This document shows positions 1 to 12,780 of a DNA stretch of 64,000 nt, one piece after another (positions within the stretch are counted from its first letter, which is position 1; each line of letters opens with the position of its first letter). The notes under the pieces were generated by a model. The model saw only the letters and a list, made by a program, of their open reading frames with translations. It did not search any database and was not told the origin of the DNA. Source of the DNA: Watersipora subatra. Taxonomy: Eukaryota; Bryozoa; Gymnolaemata; Cheilostomatida; Watersiporidae. The DNA is taken from contig NC_088708.1 in the NCBI RefSeq assembly GCF_963576615.1, positions 29,519,191-29,583,190 of the forward strand. Direction: 5' to 3'. The position numbers were made by a program, and so were the translations under genes.

Positions 1-611
1 GTTATCATATTCCTATTGTCAAAATATTAATAATTTATTATTGGTTTTCTGAATTACCTGTTCACCCGGAGAGTTGTCCTTTCAATGATTATCCTACTTT
101 TACGTGTCATAGATCTGTGCAGGAAGTTTTATCTGAAAAAATGACGCCAATGGGTCACCACAAAAATCTTCCAGCTATGGCTTACCTACACTTGTGTTCC
201 TGTCGATATCTGGACAAAATCAACAAAATATTGATTTTTGAAAATTATGTAATGAAATTTTTAAAATTGTTTTAAATTTATATTTGTCAATAAAGCTTAG
301 CTAGCGCTGTTATTTTCAGAGTCAGTGAGTGCAAACTGAATAAAGGAACGCTTTATTGGCATGCGAACTGTTTATGAATGATGTTTAGACAAGGCCATAG
401 ACATAGATACACTATCTCTATTACAAGCTGAAACGGTGTCACGCATCAAAGCGATCAATTCAAAGTCCTTTGGAATCCTTTACTTAATGAGATTTATTAT
501 CGGCTGCACAGTTGATGAATAAACGGTTGATCTGCGATTTTATTACTGCAAATGCTTAGAATCAAAGATATACCAATCATAATTGTCCTTTTGATTATTT
601 ATAGTTTACAG
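1..611. other. Noncoding, presumed intron of the TPD52-like gene
   Basis: I see no convincing exon here. The next exon begins in phase 0 after an acceptor at 610-611, so this is most simply the intron before it. The coiled-coil exons expected upstream in a TPD52 gene are not recognisable and should lie to the left of the window. Confidence 0.5.
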
Positions 612-694
612 AAAACTAACCAAGCATTCAAGTCAGCGGGTGAAAAGACAAGCGCTGCCTTTTCCAACATCGGTAAACGCTTCGTTGATGTCAG
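612..694 (+). CDS. TPD52-like exon a (conserved D52 block)
   Basis: Acceptor TTTACAG ends at 611 and donor GTATGG starts at 695. The exon starts in phase 0 and ends after two bases of a codon. It encodes 27 residues and a split Arg, beginning KTNQAF and including GEKTSAAFSNIGKRF, the clearest D52-family signature in the window. The Met upstream at 552 is intronic and not a start. Confidence 0.75.
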
Positions 695-3600
695 GTATGG
701 TAGCCGGTATTTCAGCTCCTCTAGAAGGCATCTTCATGGCATCACCACTCGGTGTCCCGTGTTACACCGAGTGCAATTAGCTAAGTTAGCCTAGCATTGC
801 TTTCCATTATTTCTACGATTCTTACTGGACTTTAAAAGGTTTTCGCTGTCTTATCTAGATTGCAGCATGGCTGAGTGTGTCTGCCCAAGTACTCATAATG
901 CACTTCATTGATTAACTATGGGTCAGGTACTGTTTTCCAAATTAGCTTTGTATTTTTGCTGTGGTCACAAAGCTATATTTAGTCAGCATTCCTTTTCACT
1001 TCATACCAACATTGGCGCTGAAAAAACAATTCATACAGGTAGGTTTTGATTCCTTACTGGTTGTGTGAGCTGTCAGGCATTTGGTTTTAGAATTTGACAC
1101 CTTGGCAATGGAGACGTGAGAGTGGAGACTCCTATGTGCTATGGCCTAGCTGACTACTAGTGTCAAACTTTTTTGTGATCGTTAGTCAAACTAAATTGGA
1201 TGTTTAAACTCCTTATTTTTAAAAAAAGTAGTAAAATATTTTAACAACTGACTCAACCAGCTCTACCACTGACTCAACTAGTTTTACAACTGACTACTAG
1301 TTTTACAAATACTAAAAGCTGATCACTTCACTGATTACTTTGACTCACTGCTTTTAAACTTTTGAATAATCTGAAGTTTTACTCTTTTACCGGCCCAATC
1401 AAGTGTATTTGCCGATATATAAGCTCTTTGCATCCATGTTGACAGTTTGTTGAGCTACACTAAAGCTGTCATGAATGCTTTATGCGTGATAACCCAAATA
1501 TTATTGCCATATTTCGAGAAGGGGTTTTGCATGGAATCTACTCATAAATCTTAAGTTTACAGCTAACATTGGAGTAATCAAAAAGTTGGATTACTCGACC
1601 CTGATAGAGTGTTTCACTGAGAGCTGCTTGCTAGGTATATCAGTGACTAGTCATTCTTTTGTACGAGTTTTAGGCACTTATTTCCAAGCGTTCAGCCTTT
1701 ACTTGTGTTACACAGTATCATATCTAGTACCGCATTTTGTTTTAGAGGTTGACATGGTGACATGGAATCCATTTTAACTGACACGTTTACTCGGTGGTTA
1801 CAGTTATGACCGAAATTTAGTTCAGTGTATATGTAGATGATATCTTATGCAATAAAATGTTTTAGGACCAAAATAGGTGTGAGCATCGGATCATCCCTGA
1901 ACAATGTAAAGGTAAGTTGTACAACTCACTTGCGGCTTAGCGTGATGGACAACTTTTGATAAGTCGAGTGGTTGAGTGGTCTTCAAAAAGTAGGTTGTCT
2001 CATCTTTATCTATAACTATTAATGAATTTAAGAGTGGCATGAAAACCAGTACAGTTATTGTTTTATGACTTGCTTCCTGTTACCCAACTATTATCATGCT
2101 TGCTCATTAGTAATCAGTGACTGCTACTCTTGGCCTCGACATCTATTAGTTCCTGATGGCATCTAGCATGCTCTACATTCCTTAGTTGAACTAGTCTAGT
2201 AGAACTAGATTTGTCGATTTAAAGGAAGGTAGTTGCGCCAACTCTTTTTACCGGAGCTTGCATTCAAGTCTCTACGTAGGAAGTTCATTTGTTCTGATTT
2301 CAACTTTTTATGATAAAAGAGGTGCATGTTGGAGCAAATATTTCTATAGGAATATACTGCAAGTTGTATAACTTGTTCTATAGACAAAATGTATGGTACT
2401 TTTTTGATAATTACTGCAGCTAATTAGGAATAGTATTAAAGCAGGCTTATTATATAGAACTAGGCACAAAAATGGAAAGAAGATAATTAATAAAAATTAA
2501 TAAAATGATTATAGAAAATGATATTTTTACTTTATTTTCAATACACATAGAAAGTATAGTTTTGGCGATGCATAGATTTAGAAATAGAAGCGATAGAGAT
2601 GTACATTAACTTATACTCTGTTCTAACTTAGACTCTGTTCTAACTTAGACTCTACTCTAACTTATACTCTGTTCTAACTGAGACTCTGTTCTAACTTAGA
2701 CTCTACTCTAACTTAGACTCTGTTCTAACTTAGACTCTGTTCTAACTTAGACTCTGTTTTAACTTAGACTCTGTTCTCACTTAGACTCTGTTCCAACTTA
2801 GACTCTGTTCTAACTTAGACTCTGTTCTAATTTAGACTCTGTTCTAACTTAGACTCTACTCTAACTTAGACTCTACTCCAACTTAAACTCTACTCCAACT
2901 TAGACTCTACTCCAACTTAAACTCTACTCTAACTTAGACTCTACTCTGACTTAGACTCTACTCTGACTTAGACTCTACTCTGACTTAGACTCTACTCTGA
3001 CTTAGACTCTACTCTAACTTAGACTCTACTCTGACTTAGACTCTACTCTGACTTAGACTCTACTCTAACTTAAACTCTACTCTGACTTAGACTCTACTCT
3101 GACTTAGACTCTACTCTAACTTAGACTCTACTCTAACTTAGACTCTACTCTTACTTAGACTCTACTCTTACTTAGACTCTACTCTTACTTAGACTCTATC
3201 ATAACCTAAACCAGGTAAAGTTTAAACTAACTTACTGTAATTTTTTCTTACATATTTGTACATTTTACTATGTGTTATTTTAGATTTTCATTTTCACCTA
3301 AAAAGCTACATGATTTTGAGAAACTTAGATGATCATATGTTTGAAATAATTTTCTGTGTAGAGTTAAGCATTTTCTCAAGTTTTATATCCTTTGCTTCTA
3401 AATTTTTCAAGTGGAGGTGATTGTAAGTAAACTTTTGACTCCCATAAAAACTTGATCACATAGAAGTTGAAGTTTGTCTCTGAAATAGCGTTGGTAACTT
3501 GAATAGCTTTACTTTGGGAAAACACCAAATCCGACTGGAGTGTTTGCCATGGCAACATCTTTGAGGGAAAGAATACAAACATACATGTGAGAGTAGATAA

Positions 3601-6600
3601 CTCCTCAATGAAACAAAGATGAGCTCCAGTTTTAGCAGGCATGGCATCTCTTGTTGTTTTTTGTATATTTCTAATAGCTGCTGGCTCTCTCGCTTTTGGC
3701 ATGTGTAGGTGTTACGGGCTGCTTGCCCATCTCCCAAAGCCGTATAGCTTGTAAGGAGAGTAGCAATGAGAAATTTGTACATGTAGGTATTTCGCTATAT
3801 CTTATTTCTAGAAGTCAAAGTCGTTATTCACTCTACCTTCAGAGGTACCTGTTTGTTGTACTCATGTTGTAAATGCAAAGCTGTTTCTTAATATTCATAT
3901 TATTTTATTAAGTTAATTCACATTAACATACCTAGAATGAACTCTAAGAAGTCAAAGGAATTCTGTTGAAACAATCTCAGATTTGACAATGTGAAAGAGC
4001 TGTGTGGCAAGTTTGATTACTCAAATAAGATATTTCCTAGTTCCTAAATACTTTCAATTTATTAAATACGTATATCAAAAGTAATAAATTTATATTTTTG
4101 CTTCAATAAAATTTTTGAAAGTGTCGATAGTCTTTCTATCTTTGATGATTAATAAAAGTTTGCATTACAAAAGTGTTCAAGGTCACCAAAAGTTCAACAT
4201 TTCCAAGAAGTAAAGTACATTATTCAAAAAATATATATTTATTTAGCCAGTCCTCAAGGATGTGCTTTTGGTTTAAATTGTCATATATTGAAGACCGTAA
4301 TCTAATCACGGTTACCTATTTGCTATATGTATAAAAACAAATCTGGTAAGAAGGTATTTTCTGCTACTTAGGTCACATTTCATAAACAATTAATAAGTTT
4401 TCATACAGTGAAAGCGTAGCAAGGCAACCCCATATGGCGCTGCAGTTTCACCATGGAAATAGCTGTGTTGCTGTCATTCCGGTGTGATTCGGTGCGATTC
4501 GGTGCCACGGTTTGGAAGCGAAACACTCATGCGATATGTCATGTTTGCGACAAACGGCATCGCACTTGTGCGTGCGCATAGGTCTCGCTTTCCTGCTGCT
4601 CCATACGCAGACATATGCCTTGACATAACGAGTTGCACAACCATGGCTCTACTATAGCACCCAATAACATAACCTGCTTGTCAGCCCAGCGTAGCACTTT
4701 GGCGCGGGTCCACCCAGGTGTCGCCACATTATTGCTTTATAGAACTTGGTAATTATTTCAACTCGGCTCCAGTTTAAATTATCCACTAGCATTTTGTGAG
4801 TAAGGAATAGTTTGTAGGAGTTGTCTACTTATATCTCATTCTCCACGACTGTTGCACTAGCTATCTAATACTTGCATTGTATGCTAAGTCATGTCCGGCT
4901 GAAGGTTACAGCGCTGTAATCCAGCGGCAATAATTTTTGAATTGAAGTCTGAGCTTGGTCAAATCAGCTCCTATAGTTTTATAGTTTACAAAGAATAGCA
5001 GATTAAACAGATCAAGCATTTCACACAATTTTCCCATGTTAGAAAATGCTAGTGAAATGAACATTTGCTAGTTTTTTATACTCAACAATTTCTGTTGACT
5101 TAGTCTGGTTCATATTGGTTGCTATTCACTGACAAAATAAGTGTGATATAAATAAACATGTTTGGTTTGATCAGACTTTCTCATCTGTGTTATGCATCTT
5201 CTGAGCATGATAGAGTTATCATTGTGAACTGGGTTTAAACCTAGTTAACAAAATAGATTGCTGGTTACTTTTTTCAGTATCCAATGTCATATTTCGGTGA
5301 ATTATCTGTAGAGAGGAAATGTAGAGGACGAAGGTGTGTAAGACATTGTAACAATCCTTTGGCTGATGCTTTGCTATTTTCATTTTCTTTTGTAGTCTTC
5401 TTGGTTCTCTATTATAGCTCACAGATACCTACTGCATAACCGCGACCGCTCTTGGAGCTTTTCTGACACTCAAAGGTCAATGGCCTCAAGTGTTTAGCTG
5501 GCATTTTCTAGATATTACATTGAGTAGTGAAAAGATTTCTTCAAGACTCCATAATAAATCAGAAAGATTCGTAGTTTTTAGAAAGTAAAATAGTTGAAGT
5601 AGTTCGACCCTTGCGTACTCCGATCATAAGATCGTCTAATGGTATAAAAAACTGCTTCAAAATTTATGATTGTGGAAGACCTTAGACAAGAGCAGTGTTT
5701 TGTTATGAAACCGGGATTTCTCCATGCTTTGTTGTTCTGATATTCACTCAGGTAGACAGAAAAGTCATAGAAGTCATAGAAGTTTGCTATTGATAAAAGA
5801 TCTTTACACAAAATGCCGCTAACTTGCGTGGTAGTTTTGGATAAGCTCCTGCTAACATTAATACTCACAATTTTTGTCCAAACCAACTAAAAACAAGAAA
5901 AGTCTGAGCTTTTATCTATTAGTAAACTATTTTTATTTTTAGCAAGTTCTACTTAGATTTAACATACTCATTTAATTTTCCCCGCAAAAAGCCATCAATA
6001 ATTTTTTATAGTTTTTTTACATGCAATGATATTTTCCAAAAACAAAAAAGTAAGATTTTCAATGATTTTGTTATTTGAAGACCAACAAGGTAATAAACTT
6101 TGTTGGTCTTCAGCCTTTGCCTGCACACAGCTAACAGATTATATTTTGTTTTAACTTCCAAATGTGTTGTGATTTTGTTAGCCGGTATTGTTTAGTACTT
6201 TCGCTGCAGTAATTATAAACATGAGCTGATGTGAGCGATATTGTGATTGTTACAGTCATGTTAGCGGATACCTGCTCTGGCTATTTGACTAGGCTATGTA
6301 TCCTAACTCTACTACAAACTTGATGAAGTTGTAGTGTTTATATATTTATCTTTACCGCAATAAAAACTTTCTCTGACTAGTGGTTTGTGAATGAAAAGAC
6401 AAATGCTTTATCATTTTGTGTTTTTCAAAAAATCTGGCAAATGAGTTTCACCACCTTGAAATTTATGTTACTCTTTTTAAAATTTAGCTATAAAATTAAT
6501 TTTTTTGTGTCTTTGAAAGAATATTGATGTTGAAATTATCAATTGCCTACTTGGCCTCTTTTAAAATTTAATTACATGTATTTTTATAGCAGTGAGAATC

Positions 6601-9267
6601 ATTTCAAATAATATTTGAATTCTGAATTTTCTACGAATCTCACAGAGTCAATGTACTGCTAGCTGTATTGCCTCTATCATTTAACACATGCTGTGTCATC
6701 AAATGAAAACATTGTTTTAACACTCTTTGGATATGAGGCTTAATGGAGGTAGAATTGGCTCGATATAGTTTTTATTAAATTAGAAGCATTTCTGGGGCAG
6801 TTACAGGTAAACCAAAGTTTTACGTTAAAGTGATTTGCTTTGATTTTCTTTTAACGATAATAATGTAATTATTATTGTTATTTTCCTGTTGAAATTTGAA
6901 AAATGCAGCCAAAGTGTTAAGCGTGTACGTTGTTGTGATCCAAAAAGTTGATTATACTCAGTGCAGATTGCTGTATTACATATCGGGTTAAATTATGATC
7001 AAATTACTAACTCAGATCCAGTCAAGACAATTGATCCAGTCAAGTACCTCAGGTCAATACCTTTGACTGACAATGAAACATTGATTGTCGTCATGCAATT
7101 ATGTCCAAATTGACAGACAGTTTGATTGGTAACAAGGAAATCACATTGGAGTAGTCAGCATTTACAGTTATAAGCAAAATGCTGCATTTCATTGCAAACT
7201 TACAGACAAAGTTAACTAGTTTGATGGATACCATGCTTAGTAAAAAGGAATAATCGTTACAGACGTAAATATTCCATTATCTAGAATATATAGTATCTCA
7301 TTGGGGGCAGTATTTTACAGGCACGGATGAACAATGGGAGCAGATCTGATGGACTCCCCGGCAGCAATCGCAACTCATTAGTTAGGACCGACTCTCTCGT
7401 TTCATCGACTATAGATGAAGAGGTAGAACCAGGTTATTAGGTCTGCTCTCTGTCGCTGATCGTATCTACTTACAATTTTGCTGCAGATTTCTTCTATTCA
7501 CATCGTAACTATTAGTTATATTCATTTGCATCATTACTGCAGATCACATCTAACTAGATTTTTGCTGCAGATTCATGTAATTTGCATTCTGGCTGTTGAC
7601 TATACTCACTTATAACTTAGCTCCTCACTTATGTATCTTTTTTCTGCTGATTACACCTTTACTTTTGGCTGCTGATTATACTTCTATGATTGGCTGATTA
7701 TTGCTGCTAGAATTTTCAATAATGTTGCTGAGTATACCTACACATACCTGGCTACTGATTGCACATACACCCATTTATCAGGTTTGCAATCATTTTTGCT
7801 ATCTGTCAATGGATAATATAGTTTGAAATATTTAATTCGTAAGTTGATGTAAGAAATTGTTGCTTGCTTTAATATTAATTTATTGTAACTCGTTTATCTT
7901 TGAAAGGATCTCAACACCCAACAAGCCACCTTTTCTACAATACAGTCTAATCTACACACTTTTTTTGCTACACTTTAATCTGTGAATTCGATTGACTTTC
8001 GTATTATATTTATGTATTATTGATGTCTTACTATACCAATAAGTAATAAACTTGTTGTACCTGTGGAGACACACGGTATAGATTCTCAGTATCTCTATTG
8101 AAAACAGGAAATAGCAAAAATATAAGTCTGATCAATATTAGTGCCGTTTATAACATAATAAAAATGCTATAAACATTTTTGTCATCATAGAGATTATCCA
8201 TGATTAATGACAATGTATTGCAGTAGTCTTAAAACTGCCTACAGTAGATAATGGAATCTAAAAGTTACTTTAAAGTGTAGCGTATGTCCTTGTAAAACAG
8301 ACTTATCTAACCCTGAGTAGGTGGCCGTTGGAGTACTTTAGCCAAATCAAACAGGTATGTTAGTCATGATCAAGTCTTTAGTTTCAAATGGCTTTAACCG
8401 GAATTTGGTTAAAGATGGCTGTTTCCAATTTGCTATAACAATACTAGGCAGTCGTTCGTGTCAGCTTTGTCATTGTCATCCGTAGCTTGCCACCTTTCAG
8501 AAAATTTCTGGAACTGTCATCTTTGTTTGATTGTATTAACGAGAGTTAAAATTTACTCTTTAAAATTTAGCAAATAATGTGGTTCTCTGAAAATTTCTAG
8601 AAATAATTTTTATATTTGATTCCGCGTTCTGAAAACAGTAGGACAATTCATTGTGTAATGCAGAAAATCATTTAGGCTTTTACACTCCTATTGAGATAAT
8701 ATTCTCAAATCAACGCCAAATCTATCTCAAACCAAATTCTGTTCATTTTGCATTTTGATCAACTTTTTCTAGGATCTGCTTCCAGTTGATTTTCTGATGA
8801 CAATGTTCCTAGGTGTTAGTCAGTTAGGAAAGATAGTACTCTCTAGCAGCCAATTCGGACACCAAACCAAGGATGCACATGTCATGTGATTGTCATGTCA
8901 TGGTAGAAAACTTCGCTCAACTAAGTGGGTCTTGTTCTCAGGGATTGGTTATGAATGAGTCCTTTACGAAATTTTTAGTTTACCCGCCGTCTTCCCATTT
9001 CGCTCTAATAATCCTTGCAAGGATCTTTATGCTAGTACCATGCCAGTTTGCCTGTTTTTATTACAGGCCATATTCTACCTGATCGACTATGTTTGTAACA
9101 AAAGTAGTCTTTTCCTAATCGAGACAACTTCTGTTCTTTTATATTGTTGCTCTCTTTTCTTGGTTATATTGATGTTTGACAGCGTCTTTGTGTTAAAATA
9201 GGACATCAGTTTATATGAAGACCTGGATGAGAGTCCGTATGACTATCTGAGTTCAGAAGGGATGTGA
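612..9267 (+). CDS. TPD52-like gene, 3' portion, four exons
   Basis: This is a spliced gene model with exons 612-694, 1866-1911, 7321-7422 and 9202-9267 (99 codons including the stop). TPD52 (D52) family proteins are small coiled-coil adaptors implicated in vesicle trafficking. The call rests on the first exon, which reads FKSAGEKTSAAFSNIGKRF and matches the conserved AGQKTSAAFSxxG block just after the D52 coiled coil. The three later exons join it in frame across GT-AG introns but do not show the usual NSPTFKSFEE block, so the tail is divergent or that exon is skipped or missed. The 5' exons are outside the window. The first exon is fairly secure; the later three are inferred from splice sites and phase. 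Confidence 0.6.
695..1865. other. Intron of TPD52-like gene, nothing recognised
   Basis: The intron has donor GTATGG and acceptor TGTTTTAG. I looked for the FKSFEE exon of D52 proteins here and did not find it. There is no transposon or array. Confidence 0.4.
1866..1911 (+). CDS. TPD52-like exon b
   Basis: The first base completes the split Arg codon. Then come TKIGVSIGSSLNNVK and a strong donor GTAAGT. The TKIG and NNVK parts recall the TKVGG and IKTKV segments after the FKSFEE block in D52 proteins. The phase fits exons a and c. Confidence 0.5.
1912..7320. other. Large intron of TPD52-like gene
   Basis: Apart from the 17-bp minisatellite at 2604-3203, I see only AT-rich unique sequence. 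A more GC-rich stretch at about 4420-4740 has no gene signature. Short open frames at 3376-3782 and 5219-5886 show no protein family. Confidence 0.45.
2604..3203. repeat. 17-bp minisatellite
   Basis: About 35 tandem copies of a unit close to ACTCTGTTCTAACTTAG. Copies at the left end read CTGTTCTAAC and those at the right read CTACTCTGAC or CTACTCTTAC, so variants are grouped, as expected from local amplification. The array is intronic in the TPD52-like gene. Confidence 0.9.
7321..7422 (+). CDS. TPD52-like exon c
   Basis: Acceptor ATTTTACAG ends at 7320. The exon encodes 34 in-frame residues, hydrophilic and rich in Ser, Asn and Arg (begins ARMNNGSRSDGL, ends SSTIDEE), then donor GTAGAA. If the donor is not used, translation continues VEPGY to a TAG at 7438-7440, giving an alternative C terminus. 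The exon is inferred from phase and splice sites rather than from recognised homology. Confidence 0.5.
7423..9201. other. Intron of TPD52-like gene
   Basis: From about 7440 to 7800 there is a degenerate repeated CTGCTGATTA/CTGCAGATT theme, too diverged to give a clean period. The rest is unique AT-rich sequence. The open frame at 8873-9082 has no recognisable product. Confidence 0.4.
9202..9267 (+). CDS. TPD52-like terminal exon
   Basis: Acceptor TAAAATAG is followed by a phase-0 frame of 21 residues (DISLYEDLDE, then SPYDYLSSEGM) and stop TGA at 9265-9267. It is acidic and Tyr-rich. An ATTAAA at 9320-9325 could serve as the polyadenylation signal. The terminal assignment is an inference. 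Confidence 0.5.
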   Translation, partial: DISLYEDLDESPYDYLSSEGM

Positions 9268-9403
9268 CATCAGCAGGTTCCACTAACACGACAGCGAAAT
9301 AACACCAGCAAGTATGCTTATTAAAAACATATATATACATATATAATAGAGAGTAACTATTACATATAACAGCTAAGAAACATTTGGAGTTATTCCTACT
9401 TGG

Positions 9404-10873
9404 CTACATAGCTTCATTAGCATAAGCTCCAAAGGTTTTCATGGCCTCACTACATTCAGTGACACAAATTGGGCACTTGCATGTGCACCTCGTTTGCGCT
9501 AACAATGAAAATGTACTACTTGATGATGTAGTTACGTCCTCCGCTAGTTTCACTGTTACTACCGATGGAGCTTTGGTTGAACTTGTAGTACTTCTGCTGC
9601 TTATGTTACTAGGAGTAGCAGAATGCCTTCGAGTATGTTTTACCAATGGAACGGCAGTTACAGTGAATATAGACTTGAGTAACTCTATGCTGTTCGACTT
9701 TTCTCTGCTGGTTGCTGTCTGTTGAGTACGTTCTGTATCTACACGAGTGTACTTTTTTATCGACACTTGTCTTATGAGATGACTGCGAAACTGTTTGGAC
9801 ATACCAACATAAATAAAAAAGTTTGTAGGATAGCTGATCAGTACGACAAAGTTGAAGATTGTTGTCAACATTTCCTGCTGTTCTTGATTCAAATTTATTC
9901 CTTTATTCTCATTCTGGTTTTTTGTGACGGTAAGCAGCATCAGTGAGCCAATCGGAACTTCGACTATAATAAACACTGATACGACGACGACTAAAAGAAG
10001 GGTCGTACAATTAGCTTCTCGAACTTTTCTCCACTCGCTATTGCGATTTTGTAGTATGAGTCGTCTTCTTCTGCGGCTGCTGGTTTTTATCACCGCTATG
10101 AGGATGATCGTGAGGATGATAAGTCCGATAGTCGGAATAAGATGCACAGTCACGAGCCGTATCCAATAATATACCGGAAAATAAACTGTTTTGGTGTATT
10201 CAGCCCAATCCTGAAGCACCTCGACGCAAGTCTCCATCCTGTCACCATCATCGTCTGAATATATCGACACCATGACAAAACTAGAGTCAAACAACCTCGG
10301 GCTGTGGAAGAAAAAGCTGATGATAAAAACGGAAATGCTTGCGCGAACCATGCGTTTAACCGTGCAGAGGGTTTTAGCCCTCAGTGAGTGGCACAGATAC
10401 ATGTAACGCTGGACTGCTAGCGTGAGAGTCAGCCATACAGAAACGGTATGAAATATAGTTGGCAGAATTCCTGAACAGAGTTTTTGAACATAGCACCAGT
10501 GATAGGGCACGTAATCTGCTCTATTTCCTATTGAGTAAAAGTACATATAGTAAGGTAGAGCCGTGAGTCCAGTCATCGTATCAGAAATGGCAAGCGCTGC
10601 CAAAATAACATTTACGCTGCTTCTCATGCTAGGCTTGATCAGGATACAAAAAACACAGACATTAAGGAAGGTAGTAAGAATGATAACGCCTGGGAGAAGA
10701 TAACCCATAAGAATCTGTGAATAGCCTCCATTTCTTGGTTGTATGAAGAGTGGTAGGAAGTTTGATAGATTACCTGAGACTTGTTCGTCTTCTGACAGCC
10801 ATAACTCTGCGCCGTTGTTGTCCATGGTCTCATTCTCAGTTGCATATTCTGCTAGAGTTGTGAACGCTGCCAT
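9404..10873 (-). CDS. Sex peptide / myoinhibitory peptide receptor-like GPCR
   Basis: A complete, intronless class A GPCR of 489 aa. By family knowledge it would be a plasma-membrane receptor for MIP/allatostatin-B type neuropeptides, coupling to G proteins. Seven hydrophobic segments lie at about 53-79, 86-111, 131-156, 175-191, 238-263, 289-315 and 335-356. TM3 ends FHTVSVWLTLTLAVQRY, with QRY in place of DRY as in the sex peptide receptor family. Conserved Cys 127 or 133 can pair with Cys 216. TM6 is preceded by REANCTTLLLVVVVSVF, and TM7 has SYPTNFFIYVGMSKQFR. Sequons lie at Asn14 and Asn35. The long C tail is Ser/Thr-rich, suiting phosphorylation. A possible acceptor (GATTTAG) four bases upstream of the ATG suggests a 5'UTR intron. 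It is convergent with the TPD52-like gene. Confidence 0.88.
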   Translation of the reverse strand: MAAFTTLAEYATENETMDNNGAELWLSEDEQVSGNLSNFLPLFIQPRNGGYSQILMGYLLPGVIILTTFLNVCVFCILIKPSMRSSVNVILAALAISDTMTGLTALPYYMYFYSIGNRADYVPYHWCYVQKLCSGILPTIFHTVSVWLTLTLAVQRYMYLCHSLRAKTLCTVKRMVRASISVFIISFFFHSPRLFDSSFVMVSIYSDDDGDRMETCVEVLQDWAEYTKTVYFPVYYWIRLVTVHLIPTIGLIILTIILIAVIKTSSRRRRRLILQNRNSEWRKVREANCTTLLLVVVVSVFIIVEVPIGSLMLLTVTKNQNENKGINLNQEQQEMLTTIFNFVVLISYPTNFFIYVGMSKQFRSHLIRQVSIKKYTRVDTERTQQTATSREKSNSIELLKSIFTVTAVPLVKHTRRHSATPSNISSRSTTSSTKAPSVVTVKLAEDVTTSSSSTFSLLAQTRCTCKCPICVTECSEAMKTFGAYANEAM

Positions 10874-12545
10874 GTGGCTAAATCTAAAACCTCGGTGTGT
10901 GTTAATAAGTCATCACATGTGACAAACGAGTTATGAAAGCGTCACATGAGAAGTCATTGTTAATATTATAATTCTATTTATTAAAGACTAATGAATGAAA
11001 TAAGGCAAATTTGTTTCGAACATGCTGAACAAAAGTGCGAAGTGTGATTGCTTGCAGGGTGAAAATAGCGCAACGTTAATGATAAAATATGATTAGAGCA
11101 GGGAGTCGGAGTAAAAGGTACAAAAGGAGACAAGTCTGGGCTCGTGTTGCATCATCATAAGATGAAGTGCCTGATTCGGCAATGAGACATCAAGCGTTGA
11201 AAATCAATATTACCAGGTTACAGGAGATGAGGTCCCTGAAACCTAGACTAATGAAAACATCACAGAGATATTGTAGAGACAAAGTCTACCTAGGCACGTC
11301 TGCTGATTGTACAAGCTTGTTTGACGTGTGGCATTAAGTGGCCGCTGTTCAGTCATCTTAAAACCTCTCAGTGACGAATTTAAACAAACAGACGAGCGCC
11401 AAGTGCGAAACAGCGTTGCAGCTGCTATCAGAAACTTAAGTTATGTAAAAACTGTCTACTTTTAATATACTCAACTTTTAGAGTTCGGAGTTTCATTTTT
11501 AATTTAATTAATTTAAAACAATATACATATATACAGTAAATGTATATTAGGTATAGATGTACTCATCACACAAAAGCTAACTTTGTGATTTAAAACAGTG
11601 TTAATTTACGTTTTGATAAAAATTTATGCTTATGACAAAAATTGCTTTTTAAAAAAAATGTCTCGCTTGTTCCACAGATTACACCTGAGATGATCAGTAA
11701 TCTAACATGACTGATTTGAAGCAACTAGTCACCATCAATTAATAAGTTGAAGTAATGGCTTTTCTTAGAATTTCCTAAATTTATCGATTACTCCTTTTCC
11801 GTCTATCAATTTTACCACCCTAACAATTAATTTTTAAGATAATATGAATGTTAACCAATAATACTATTAGCTGTTTGACAGTAAACTATATTCAAGCCTT
11901 GAATAAGCAAGTCATGTCTTAAAAATTGTTTTTGTAAAAAACTGCATTGTTTCACAACATCATTAGTTTTTCTTAAAAGATTTGGACAAAAATAACACAT
12001 GTGTAACTCAATTGAAACAGAATACGATTTATTCTTTGGTTCATTGTCTTTGATATTATTAATTTTGCTGTGATTTGTTTTTAATATAATATTTTACTAA
12101 ATACGTTCAGCACTTTTTAGAAGCTATTTCAAGAGGTGAAGTGCTAACAGCCTAACAGCCCTAACACCATATACACAAATCTCAATGATAAGAAAAACTA
12201 TTCTCTAGTGTATTTAAAAGGGAAACTGCTCATTGATGGAAATGAAGCCAAGCTTACTGCGTGTTTGAGTCTGTTGTAAGTGGTTTATTGAAGAAGGCTT
12301 ATCATAATCAGTTTAAAATGAAACCTACCTACGGGCAAGTTTCTGGTTGCATCTTTATCAAACATTTCCTTTAACCTTTCAGCTGATGGTTTTTAACAAA
12401 AGTTGACCAATCTCTGGCAAATTTACTCGCAGCTTATGCAAAATCTTATTGCTAAAAATATTTAGTGTGGAAAGTGTTTGAAATGGCTTATTGTTTGCGA
12501 TAAAATAAAATTACACTCGCAGTACTGCAGGCTTTTTTATCCTTA
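10874..12545. other. Intergenic, no gene seen
   Basis: AT-rich DNA lying 5' of the GPCR and 3' of the large minus-strand gene. It must hold the GPCR promoter, but I cannot place a start site. No array or transposon is seen. Confidence 0.4.
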
Positions 12546-12780
12546 CTAGTACCCTGGAAGTTTGGAGCACCATGTGAGATCGTCAGGCGTGCCAATAACG
12601 CCCGGAGAATGAGTATCTTCCCAATAACTATAATACCCAGAAATGGAGATGATTGGTGCGTGGTAGCATACCAGGTGGCTTTGCCGAATATCATGGGTTT
12701 GAATCCTAGATGAAGTGATATTTTTCAACCTCCCACCGTGGCTTTGGGTAGACAGACATTCTGACACCGTCCTTACTAGA
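12546..12780 (+). repeat. Family-B interspersed element with tRNA-like module
   Basis: It shares the block GTCAGGCGTGCCAATAA, then about 100 bp further on a tRNA-like segment (GATTGGTGCGTGGTAGCATA, with B-box-like GGTTTGAATCC), with copies at 59830-60075 and 60185-60350. Such a layout suggests a tRNA-derived SINE. It is diverged and clearly not a functional tRNA. Confidence 0.6.

Noticed and set aside
9441-10169. Plus-strand frames opposite the GPCR
   Set aside because: Antisense shadows of the receptor coding sequence without independent features.
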